Shown here: piece by piece, positions 1 to 5,215 of the stretch
Numbering within the stretch: position 1 is the stretch's first letter
Layout: the number at the start of each line of letters is the position of its first letter
Source of the DNA: Anaerolineae bacterium
GTDB taxonomy: Bacteria; Chloroflexota; Anaerolineae; DRVO01
DNA length: 5,344 bases
Reading direction: 5' to 3'
Assembly: GCA_012719195.1 (NCBI GenBank)
Contig: JAAYAV010000359.1
Coordinates: forward strand, 1-5,344
Program-made: the position numbers and the translations under genes
The notes under the pieces: model-generated
What the model was told of the DNA's origin: nothing
The model's database searches: none
Seen by the model: only the letters and a program-made list of their open reading frames with translations

Positions 1-248
1 GGGAGCAGCCCGGCGAGGACGCCCCTGGCCTCTTCCAGGTCCCCGCGGGTGTATCGGTGCGGGGCGTGATCCCAGGCGTGTTCGAGCATGTCTAGGCCCG
101 TGCGAAGCGCCTTGAGCCGCTTGGCCACCAGGGCAGTACTGGCACCCTTCTCGGCCATGCGCGCCAGGGATTTCTCGGACTTGCCTATGGCCGACTGCAG
201 GGCGCCCACTGCCTCGCGTCTGTCCGAACCGGCCACGTCGTCCAACAT
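1..248 (-). CDS. Small helical protein of unknown function, 3' end cut by window edge
   Basis: This frame is open from an ATG at 248 to the window edge, giving 82 visible codons with no stop. I do not recognise the family. The protein is charged and alanine/leucine-rich, with a central stretch (KSEKSLARMAEKGAS, about residues 23-37) and a following KRLKALRTGLDMLEHAW segment that look like two amphipathic helices. There is no signal peptide or membrane segment. It lies 42 bases downstream of the DUF4256 stop and in the same frame, so it is probably the last visible gene of the same transcript. The ribosome binding site is weak: an AGGA about 13 bases before the ATG. The frame is also open back to the DUF4256 stop, so a non-ATG start further upstream is possible. 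Sense-strand composition and the lack of stops make it likely to be coding, but the function is unknown. Confidence 0.6.
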   Translation of the reverse strand, partial: MLDDVAGSDRREAVGALQSAIGKSEKSLARMAEKGASTALVAKRLKALRTGLDMLEHAWDHAPHRYTRGDLEEARGVLAGLL

Positions 249-290
249 CGCTGCTAGCTGTTCCTGACGTCGCAGTCTCTCGCCCGCGTC

Positions 291-884
291 TCAGACCCTC
301 AACAGGCCGCGAAAGCCCCGGGCAGCGTAGTAGCTCTCGGCGCCGTTGTGGTAGACAAAGACGGTGTCGTAGCGGCGGTCGCAGTAGAGCGCTCCGCCAA
401 GTTTCCTGATCATGTCCGGCGTCTTCACCCAGCTCGATGTCTTGGTGTCGAACTCACCCAAGTTCTGCAGCTCCCGGTACTGCTCCACGGTCAGGATCTC
501 GATGCCCATGTCGGCAGCCACATCCAGGGCGCTGTTCTCCGGCTTGTTCGCCTTGCGGGAGTCCAGCGCGGCCCGGTCATAGCACAGGTTTCGCCGGCCC
601 GCCGGACTCTGCGGCGAGCAATCGCAGAAGACGTGGTCGCCTTGAGTGTCGCCCAGGCTGACTACGTCCGGCTCGCCGCCGGTCCGCTCCATCTCGCTGA
701 GAGACCACAGCTTCCCGGCGTCGGCTTCCAGTCTCGCCTGCACGTCGGCCCAGGGCACGCCTTTGTGGCGGCCCACGTGCCGCTCAAAGCGGGCCTTCAG
801 GGCCTTGAGGAGTCCCTCGCGCTGCTCCGACGACAGCTCCCGCCTACCGCCTCCAGGCCTCATGCCAACTCGGTCGTCATTCAT
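291..884 (-). CDS. DUF4256 family protein
   Basis: A 197-residue protein that I recognise as DUF4256, a small soluble family with no established biochemical function. The family hallmarks are present in order: MERTGGEPDVV (65-75), the CDCSPQSPAGRRNLCYDR block (87-104), ARKxNKPEN-like SRKANKPENSA (109-119), LGEFDTKTSSWVKTP (142-156), and the C-terminal CDRRYDTVFVYHNGAESYY (168-186) followed by AARGFRG. The protein ends at the usual family C-terminus, so it looks complete. The start at 884 overlaps the stop of the upstream nucleotidyltransferase gene by 8 bases, which suits translational coupling. In-frame ATGs at 893 and 917 are alternatives; the one at 917 has a GAGG 9 bases upstream but would overlap the neighbour by 41 bases. 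The extra N-terminal residues fall before the conserved region, so they do not settle the choice. Conserved Cys, Asp and His residues could bind metal or be catalytic, but that is not known. Confidence 0.88.
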   Translation of the reverse strand: MNDDRVGMRPGGGRRELSSEQREGLLKALKARFERHVGRHKGVPWADVQARLEADAGKLWSLSEMERTGGEPDVVSLGDTQGDHVFCDCSPQSPAGRRNLCYDRAALDSRKANKPENSALDVAADMGIEILTVEQYRELQNLGEFDTKTSSWVKTPDMIRKLGGALYCDRRYDTVFVYHNGAESYYAARGFRGLLRV

Positions 885-1563
885 CCGATCCATTCCACGA
901 GACCACCGGCGACCCATTCATGTACGCCTCGATCGCCCTGACCCTGTCCTCTCTTCCCCGCTCGATCTCCACTCGATACCGTGCCTGAAGTGGCTCGATG
1001 AGGACATCAAATCCGTGCCACGACACCCTATCGTAGGGGTGCCGGTCCGGGTTCATCTTCTCGTCCGCCGCAATGTCAACCATCGCCCCGCCCACACACA
1101 GGCGGCCGAAGTAGCGGACGAGCCAAGTGCCCCGGTTGTCCACAAACGGCTCGACCACGCAGTCGGCGAACAGGTCCCTCACCCGGAAGAAGTCCTCCGG
1201 GCGCACGATGATGTCCAGATCATGGGGCCTGACATTGACGCCAAGCACCGCCTCGCTGGCGCTGCCGATGATGTACCACTCGACGCCGTTATCCCGGAAC
1301 CGCTCGGCAATGGATGCCAGGGCCTCCGACCAGTCAGACACCCCTTCGAACATGGCCGGTCCCAGCCGGGCGAAGTTCCTGCTTACCGCCTGCTTGTCCG
1401 CCTCGGTGACGCCCGCCCCCTCCATGTCCCGGGGGTACGCTTTCACATAACCCCGGTCGCTTGGCTGGAACCACGCATGCCGCAGATTGTCCTCATCGGC
1501 CGGGGGCACGTCCTCAACGCAGAGGACGAACTCGGTCTCCGTCTCGTAGCAGTGGCACCTCAT
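877..1563 (-). CDS. Nucleotidyltransferase-fold (MNT-like) protein
   Basis: A 228-residue protein with a minimal nucleotidyltransferase core. The hallmark GS of the fold is G100-S101 (YIIGSASEAVLG). It is followed by HDLDIIV with the metal-binding pair D115 and D117, and a plausible third carboxylate D163 in AMVDIAAD. Such folds transfer nucleotides to proteins, RNA or small molecules; the substrate here is unknown. Before the core lies a 90-residue segment of unclear role that begins MRCHC and has another Cys at 15. After the core, LIEPLQARYRVEIERGREDRVRAIEAY (188-214) looks helical, as in the substrate-defining region of related enzymes. The start ATG overlaps the stop of the upstream hydrolase gene as ATGA, and no good ribosome binding site is visible, so translation is probably coupled. 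It could be related to AbiEii-type or aminoglycoside-type nucleotidyltransferases, but no HEPN or AbiEi partner is visible, so a toxin-antitoxin role is not supported. Confidence 0.78.
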   Translation of the reverse strand: MRCHCYETETEFVLCVEDVPPADEDNLRHAWFQPSDRGYVKAYPRDMEGAGVTEADKQAVSRNFARLGPAMFEGVSDWSEALASIAERFRDNGVEWYIIGSASEAVLGVNVRPHDLDIIVRPEDFFRVRDLFADCVVEPFVDNRGTWLVRYFGRLCVGGAMVDIAADEKMNPDRHPYDRVSWHGFDVLIEPLQARYRVEIERGREDRVRAIEAYMNGSPVVSWNGSDE

Positions 1564-2063
1564 GCGGTACGGACTGCCGTGAACTCAGCGAGCGTCTTGA
1601 CTTCACAGCCCTTGCCTGCGTAGTAGCCAAGCATCTCGTCCATCTTCTTCAGATCGTAGCTGGTGACACAGTCGGAGATGACATGCACGGAGTAACCGGC
1701 CTTGGTCATGTTGAAGCAGGTGGACTTGACGCAAGCGGTGGCATCCGCACCGGCAATGTAGAACTCGTTTATGCCGTTTGCCTCGATAAAGGCGGCAAAT
1801 CCCTCACTCGTCAGCGCGTTGCCCTTGGTTTTCACGAAGATGTTGTCCGATACGATTTTCATCTCGGGAACAAGCTCTGCGCCTTTCGTGTCCGGCTTGA
1901 AGGTTCGTGTACCTGCGGACAGGTTGTTGTGTTTGATGTACACAACGTGCATTCCCTTGCTCACAGCCCAGTCAATGGCGGTGTTGATGTTATCTATGAT
2001 GTCCTTGTAGTGTTTCGTGATGTCGTTCTGAATATCTATGATCACAAGTACTTTCGTACCCAT
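1560..2063 (-). CDS. Isochorismatase-family cysteine hydrolase
   Basis: A 167-residue cytoplasmic hydrolase of the isochorismatase/nicotinamidase superfamily, a usual length for its small members. The catalytic triad can be placed: D10 in VIIDIQND, K78 in VKTKGNAL (equivalent to the Lys of the K-x-x-x-SAF motif), and nucleophile C111 in AGADATACVKSTC. The chain ends with the usual SDCVTSYD (130-137) and a short helix. Family members hydrolyse amide or vinyl-ether bonds (nicotinamide, isochorismate, N-carbamoyl compounds and others); the substrate cannot be told from sequence. The ATG at 2063 has an AAGGAG 9 bases upstream (plus-strand 2073-2078), the best ribosome binding site of the block. 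The gene is about 51% G+C by hand count, against about 60-70% in lines sampled from its neighbours, and the protein is rich in Lys and Ile, so it may have been acquired from a lower-GC bacterium. Its stop overlaps the next start. Confidence 0.93.
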   Translation of the reverse strand: MGTKVLVIIDIQNDITKHYKDIIDNINTAIDWAVSKGMHVVYIKHNNLSAGTRTFKPDTKGAELVPEMKIVSDNIFVKTKGNALTSEGFAAFIEANGINEFYIAGADATACVKSTCFNMTKAGYSVHVISDCVTSYDLKKMDEMLGYYAGKGCEVKTLAEFTAVRTA

Positions 2064-2072
2064 ATCTGTTCT

Positions 2073-2078
2073 CTCCTT
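2073..2078 (-). promoter_or_regulatory. Ribosome binding site of the hydrolase gene
   Basis: The minus strand reads AAGGAG here, 9 bases before the ATG at 2063. It is a near-perfect anti-16S match and fixes the start. It also makes this gene the likely translational entry point for the coupled genes that follow. Confidence 0.8.
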
Positions 2079-2090
2079 ATGTGATCAACT

Positions 2091-2117
2091 CAGAACGTCT
2101 CACCGGCAGTGGTTCTG
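2091..2117 (-). repeat. Bulged inverted repeat in the methyltransferase-hydrolase gap
   Basis: CAGAAC (2091-2096) pairs with GTTCTG (2112-2117), and inside it CAC (2101-2103) pairs with GTG (2109-2111), leaving a 4-base bulge (GTCT) on one arm and a 5-base loop. It fills most of the 64-base gap downstream of the methyltransferase stop. There is no T-run, so it is not a typical intrinsic terminator. It could be a processing site, a weak terminator or chance. Confidence 0.3.
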
Positions 2118-2127
2118 TTGCCTCAAC

Positions 2128-3387
2128 CTAGGCTCGAGACATCAGCGCCACCGTCTGCACCTGCGCCGTCTGCGGGTACATGTCCAGAGCGAGCATCTGC
2201 GTGAGCTGGAAGCCGGCCTCGCCCAGGGCGACGGTGTCCCGCGCCAGGGTGGCGGGATCGTCGGAGACGTACACCAGCCGCCGTGGTCTCACGGCGATGA
2301 GCGACGCTATCACGGCCTCGCCCAGCCCGGTCCGCGGCGGGTCAACCACCACCACCGGGAAGGAGCCCTCCAGCGCCGGTAGCACCTCGTCCACCTCACC
2401 CTCATGGATGGTGTAGTTGGCCAAGTCCTCGCCGTTAGCCTGGGCATCGGCCGCCGCCCACGGCGAAGGCTCCACCCCCACCACCTCGGCCGCCCGGGCC
2501 GCCAGGTCCAGCGAGAACGCTCCCACGCCGCAGAAGAGGTCCAGCACCCGCTCACTGCCGTCCAGGGAGCAGAACTCCCGCACCACTTCAACCAAGTTCT
2601 GAACCTGAGCGGTGTGCATCGGGAAGTAGGAAGGAGCGAAGATGCGGTAGAGACGATCGTGCAAACGCTCGTGGAAGTATGGGTCACCCACCAGCGTGAT
2701 CAGGTCTTCATCGTCCGACAGGTGGGCGAAGGAGGCGGGCAGTTCCAGCTCCAGCTCGGGGACCTCGCCGGTGTCGGTCTCCAGCAGCATCAGTTGGTCG
2801 CCGGTGTTGACGCCGGCGCGCAGACTCAGGCGCCGGAAAGCGCCCCACTCGAGATCGATCGAGGCGTGCAGTTCGTCCACTAGGTCGTGGGCGAGTAGGC
2901 AGCGCTCGATGGGCGTAACGGTGTGGCCGTCGGTGGAGACAAAGCCCAGCCCGACCGGTGCGCCCTCGGCTCCCTCGCCCGCGGAGACCGGGTACAGCGC
3001 AATCTGGTTGAGGTAGCCCCAAGGGTCGTCGGCGGGGACGATACCGTCCAGCGGCGGCTCGGCGACCCGACCGAGGCGGCGCATCTGGTCCGCGGCCACC
3101 TCCAGGCGCAGGTCGAGTTGGCGCTGGTAGCTGACGTGCTGCCACTGGCAGCCGCCGCAAACGCCAAAGTAGGGGCAGGGCGGCTCGACGCGGTCGGGCG
3201 AAGGCTGCCGCACCTCGAGGAGTTCGGCGCGAGCATAGCGGGCCTTCTCCTCCACCAGGCGCACGCGCACCTCTTCGCCGGGGATGGCGTAGGGCACGAA
3301 CACGACCTTGCCCTCCCAGCGGGCGATGGCCTCGCCCCCGTGGGCGATCCGGTCGGGAGTGATAACGATTTCGGCTGCAGCAGACAT
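2128..3387 (-). CDS. TrmA/RumA/RlmD-type SAM-dependent RNA methyltransferase with altered active site
   Basis: A 419-residue member of the family that makes 5-methyluridine in rRNA or tRNA (COG2265). The N-terminal 60 residues look like a TRAM RNA-binding domain. A [4Fe-4S] cluster site follows: C71, C77 and C80 in CPYFGVCGGC, and the fourth ligand C163 in TPIERC. The SAM-binding Rossmann motif is VLDLFCGVGAFSLDLA (281-296), and the DPPRTGL motif is at 349-355. The active site is unusual: the catalytic Cys of the VSCxPATLARD motif is D376 (VSDDPATLARD), and the general-base Glu of the QTxHVE motif is Q411 (QTAQVQ). The usual FFQVN is YFPMH (254-258). The start at 3387 was chosen because GAGG lies 5 bases upstream and a promoter lies just behind it; the frame is open further up to an ATG at 3492, but that stretch contains the promoter and does not look conserved. 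Family membership is certain, but classical uridine C5 methylation is doubtful. Confidence 0.92.
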   Translation of the reverse strand: MSAAAEIVITPDRIAHGGEAIARWEGKVVFVPYAIPGEEVRVRLVEEKARYARAELLEVRQPSPDRVEPPCPYFGVCGGCQWQHVSYQRQLDLRLEVAADQMRRLGRVAEPPLDGIVPADDPWGYLNQIALYPVSAGEGAEGAPVGLGFVSTDGHTVTPIERCLLAHDLVDELHASIDLEWGAFRRLSLRAGVNTGDQLMLLETDTGEVPELELELPASFAHLSDDEDLITLVGDPYFHERLHDRLYRIFAPSYFPMHTAQVQNLVEVVREFCSLDGSERVLDLFCGVGAFSLDLAARAAEVVGVEPSPWAAADAQANGEDLANYTIHEGEVDEVLPALEGSFPVVVVDPPRTGLGEAVIASLIAVRPRRLVYVSDDPATLARDTVALGEAGFQLTQMLALDMYPQTAQVQTVALMSRA

Positions 3388-3390
3388 AAG

Positions 3391-3396
3391 CACCTC
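3391..3396 (-). promoter_or_regulatory. Ribosome binding site deciding the methyltransferase start
   Basis: The minus strand reads GAGGTG here, with its GAGG 5 bases before the ATG at 3387. This supports that ATG over the in-frame one at 3492, which would add 35 residues of unconserved, arginine-rich sequence. Confidence 0.7.
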
Positions 3397-3404
3397 AACG
3401 GGCG

Positions 3405-3433
3405 ATTCTAGCCGTGCCCGGGGTACACGTCCA
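3405..3433 (-). promoter_or_regulatory. Sigma70-like promoter for the methyltransferase
   Basis: On the minus strand, TGGACG (3428-3433) and TAGAAT (3405-3410) are separated by 17 bases. They match the -35 consensus in 4 of 6 positions and the -10 consensus in 5 of 6. Transcription would begin near 3398, giving a leader of only about 10 bases that holds the ribosome binding site. Confidence 0.55.
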
Positions 3434-3478
3434 GCGCTCTCCCACACCTGTTTCAGCCGAGTGTCTCGGCCTCGTCGT

Positions 3479-3500
3479 CGCCCCGGCGCCATCCGGGGCG
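3479..3500. repeat. 8-bp perfect inverted repeat between the divergent promoters
   Basis: CGCCCCGG (3479-3486) pairs with CCGGGGCG (3493-3500) around a 6-base loop. A smaller repeat, GCCGAG/CTCGGC (3456-3461 and 3465-3470), lies beside it. Both sit between the -35 elements of the two divergent promoters, where an operator would be expected, but GC-rich DNA gives such repeats readily. Confidence 0.35.
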
Positions 3501-3522
3501 GGGCGGCGACTGCCTCGCCGAA

Positions 3523-3552
3523 TTGCCCTCCCGCCCCGACCGGCGCTATTCT
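3523..3552 (+). promoter_or_regulatory. Possible sigma70-like promoter for the YchF-like gene
   Basis: TTGCCC (3523-3528) and TATTCT (3547-3552) are separated by 18 bases, each matching its consensus in 4 of 6 positions. A start near 3559 would give a leader of about 75 bases that contains the two hairpins at 3567-3608. Confidence 0.45.
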
Positions 3553-3566
3553 TCCCTGTTTGGACG

Positions 3567-3608
3567 CGCCCGAGCTAGTGCGGCTCGGGCGGTGCTATGC
3601 GCACCGCC
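3567..3608 (+). promoter_or_regulatory. Two interleaved leader hairpins before the YchF-like gene
   Basis: Hairpin A: CGCCCGAGC (3567-3575) pairs with GCTCGGGCG (3583-3591), 9 bp with a 7-base loop. Hairpin B: GGCGGTGC (3588-3595) pairs with GCACCGCC (3601-3608), 8 bp with a 5-base loop. They share 3588-3591, so they compete for those bases. A short third stem, CGCC/GGCG (3605-3608 and 3612-3615), competes with B. They end 15 bases before the ribosome binding site, so they could control translation or transcript stability. No T-run follows. Confidence 0.4.
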
Positions 3609-3622
3609 ACCGGCGCGAGTCA

Positions 3623-3628
3623 GAGGAG
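3623..3628 (+). promoter_or_regulatory. Ribosome binding site deciding the YchF-like start
   Basis: GAGGAG lies 7 bases before the ATG at 3636, the best site here. It favours this start over the in-frame ATG at 3597, which lies in a hairpin loop and would add 13 residues absent from the family's usual N-terminus. Confidence 0.8.
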
Positions 3629-3635
3629 TACGACC

Positions 3636-4718
3636 ATGGAAATGGGCCTGCTAGGGCTGCCCCAGAGCGGCAAATCAACGATATTCCGGCTGCTGACCGG
3701 CACGGACGCGGCAACGTCACGCAAGCGGGGCGAGGCCCTTCGCGGTGTCGGTGTCGTCAGCGACCCCCGGGTGACCGAGCTCTCGGGCATCTTCCGACCC
3801 AAGAAGACCACTTACGCCACCCTCACCTTCGTCGACATGCCCAGCCTGGACCTTGAATCCGACCGCAAGGACCGCAACAAGGTACTCCAGCACGTACAGA
3901 ACTCCGACGCGCTGCTGCTGGTGGTACGCGCCTTCGAGGACGCAGCGGTGGCCTGGCCCGGGCGCTATGGCGACGCCGCCTCGCAACTCGAAGCGCTCAC
4001 GACCGAACTGCTGGTGCGCGACCTGGAAGTGGCGGAGACTCGGCTCACCAACCTCGGCGAGCAGGCGCGCAAGCGCAAGCCCTCGCCGGAAGAGGCGGCG
4101 GAGTTGAGCGTCCTGGAGCTGGCGCTGGCCGGGCTGGGAGAGGGACGACCGGTGTCGCACCTGCAACTGACGGCGGAGCAGCTGCGCCAGGTGGGCTCCT
4201 GCGGCTTCTTCACCGCTAAGCCCACCCTGGTGGTGGTCAACGTGGACGAGGATCAGCTGCGGGCAGGCACCTACCCGGGCCAGTCCGAGGTGGAGGCGCA
4301 GTGCCTCGCCGGCCGACTGGGCTTGGTGACGCTTTCGGGCCAGATCGAGGCCGAGATCGGCTCACTGCCGCCCGACGACCGCGCCGTCTTCATGGAAGAC
4401 CTCGGCCTGACGGAGCCCGGGATTGACCGCCTGGCGCGCGCCGCCTACGGGCACCTGGGCCTGATCTCCTTCCTCACTGTGGGCGAGGACGAGGTGCGCG
4501 CCTGGACCATCAACCAGGGGACGGCCGCCCGCGCCGCCGCCGGGAAGATCCACACCGACCTGGAGCGCCGCTTCGTGCGCGCCGAGGTGGTGCCCTACGA
4601 GACGTTCATGACCTACCGGGCCCTCGCGGAGGCCCGCGCCCACGGCGTCATCCGCTCGGTGGGCAAGGAAGAGATCATCCGGGACGGAGACATTGTCACC
4701 ATCCTGGCGGGGGCGTAG
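3636..4718 (+). CDS. YchF/OLA1-type P-loop NTPase with C-terminal TGS-like (DUF933) domain
   Basis: A 360-residue protein, close to the roughly 363 of E. coli YchF, a ribosome-associated ATPase of the Obg superfamily. The P-loop is GLPQSGKST (7-15). The G4 position is NVDE (202-205), the NxxE form that in YchF/OLA1 favours ATP over GTP. SGQIEAEI (234-241) matches the family's SAxxEAEI region. The C-terminal domain (about 277-358) carries LISFLTVGEDEVRAWTI, AAGKIHTDLERRFVRAEVV and the closing KEEIIRDGDIV, typical of the YchF TGS-like domain. Residues 115-190 form the charged helical insert. Differences from classical YchF are clear: the switch II DIAG is DMPS (67-70), the glycine-rich loop after it is replaced by charged residues, and the position of catalytic His114 of E. 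coli appears to be W107. It is therefore a divergent paralogue rather than plain ychF. It stands alone, with its own promoter and terminator. Confidence 0.9.
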   Translation: MEMGLLGLPQSGKSTIFRLLTGTDAATSRKRGEALRGVGVVSDPRVTELSGIFRPKKTTYATLTFVDMPSLDLESDRKDRNKVLQHVQNSDALLLVVRAFEDAAVAWPGRYGDAASQLEALTTELLVRDLEVAETRLTNLGEQARKRKPSPEEAAELSVLELALAGLGEGRPVSHLQLTAEQLRQVGSCGFFTAKPTLVVVNVDEDQLRAGTYPGQSEVEAQCLAGRLGLVTLSGQIEAEIGSLPPDDRAVFMEDLGLTEPGIDRLARAAYGHLGLISFLTVGEDEVRAWTINQGTAARAAAGKIHTDLERRFVRAEVVPYETFMTYRALAEARAHGVIRSVGKEEIIRDGDIVTILAGA

Positions 4719-4767
4719 CGGCCGGAAGGGCCCTCACCCCAGCCACTGGGCGAACTCCGGTGGCGAG

Positions 4768-4797
4768 CCCCTCTCTCATTCTATGAGAGAGGGGTTT
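4768..4797 (+). terminator. Intrinsic-type terminator after the YchF-like gene
   Basis: A perfect 12-bp stem, CCCCTCTCTCAT (4768-4779) with ATGAGAGAGGGG (4783-4794), has a 3-base TCT loop and is followed by TTT. It starts 50 bases after the stop codon. The T-run is short, so termination may be partial, but the stem is by far the strongest in the window. The stem would also form in a transcript from the other strand, but without a T-run. Confidence 0.75.
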
Positions 4798-4800
4798 CCG

Positions 4801-5135
4801 GTTCCTCTTCCTTCTCAGAGACGGGGGCAGCCAGGCCAGTGCAGCGCCTGGCGAGCGGGGGGTGAGGTTGTGTACCCCTCAGGCGCCCGCAGCGGGCACT
4901 GGCGACCTGTTAGGTGGAGTCGCCGCTAGCCTGCACGGCTACAGTGATCGATCCAGAGACTCGCGGTTGGTGGCGGAGACAGGGCTGTTGGGCAGCCCTC
5001 TCCTCAGGATCAGCTCCGTTCGCTCACACTCCAGCGCCGATGTCTAGGTCGGACTCCGAGGCCGGCATGGCCGGCAGGGCACCGGCCACCAGTATGCGCC
5101 GGCTGACGCCGGACGGCCTTCTGCCCAAGCCCGGC
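4801..5135. other. Gene-free structured intergenic stretch
   Basis: No convincing gene is seen here: the open frames that cross it are short, arginine/serine-rich, lack good ribosome binding sites and resemble no family I know. It holds several stems: GCCAGGC/GCCTGGC (4830-4836 and 4846-4852), GGGGGGT/ACCCCTC (4857-4863 and 4874-4880, one G-T pair), AGGGCTG/CAGCCCT (4981-4987 and 4993-4999) and TGGCCGG/CCGGCCA (5068-5074 and 5082-5088). It does not match a riboswitch, T-box, tRNA, SRP RNA or RNase P pattern that I can recognise by eye. Confidence 0.4.
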
Positions 5136-5165
5136 TTGACCCTGCCTCCATCCCTCGCCTATGCT
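5136..5165 (+). promoter_or_regulatory. Sigma70-like promoter for the lipoprotein gene
   Basis: TTGACC (5136-5141, 5 of 6 matches) and TATGCT (5160-5165, 4 of 6) are separated by 18 bases. Transcription would start near 5172, giving a leader of about 45 bases before the ATG at 5216. Confidence 0.6.
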
Positions 5166-5203
5166 GACTGCCACGTTAACCGGTTGGATTGTCGTTGTGA
5201 TGT

Positions 5204-5210
5204 GAGGTGA
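5204..5210 (+). promoter_or_regulatory. Ribosome binding site of the lipoprotein gene
   Basis: GAGGTGA lies 5 bases before the ATG at 5216. With the lipobox that follows in frame, it fixes the start of this cut gene. Confidence 0.75.
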
Positions 5211-5215
5211 TTGCC

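Noticed and set aside
348..941. Plus-strand open frame of 197 codons
   Set aside because: It lies opposite the DUF4256 gene and overlaps another shadow frame; no motif or ribosome binding site supports it.
931..945. 15-base identity (GATCGCCCTGACCCT) with the signal-peptide region near 5261
   Set aside because: One copy is antisense to a coding region and the other is in a signal peptide; there is no flanking similarity, so chance in GC-rich DNA is the simplest reading.
646..1623. Long plus-strand open frame (325 codons) opposite the DUF4256 and nucleotidyltransferase genes
   Set aside because: It is antisense to two genes with clear family motifs, has no recognisable domain, and is Pro/Arg/His-rich as expected from the reverse of GC-rich coding DNA.
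877..2063. Toxin-antitoxin or abortive-infection module (MNT plus partner)
   Set aside because: The nucleotidyltransferase has the fold motifs, but neither neighbour is a HEPN or AbiEi-type protein.
1461..2084. Plus-strand open frame of 207 codons
   Set aside because: It is antisense to the hydrolase with its intact Asp-Lys-Cys triad; nothing in its translation is recognisable.
2404..3411. Several open frames of 100-170 codons on both strands inside the methyltransferase gene
   Set aside because: All are shadows of a gene whose Fe-S, SAM and DPPR motifs run through one frame from 3387 to 2128.
4900..5000. Possible T-box leader, because of AGAGA and TTGGTGG segments
   Set aside because: The segments are not in T-box order, the antiterminator core TGGNACCGCG is missing, and the downstream gene is a lipoprotein rather than an aminoacylation or amino-acid gene.
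4914..5210. Plus-strand open frame of 98 codons in the spacer
   Set aside because: No ribosome binding site, no recognisable family, and the last part contains a good promoter for the next gene.
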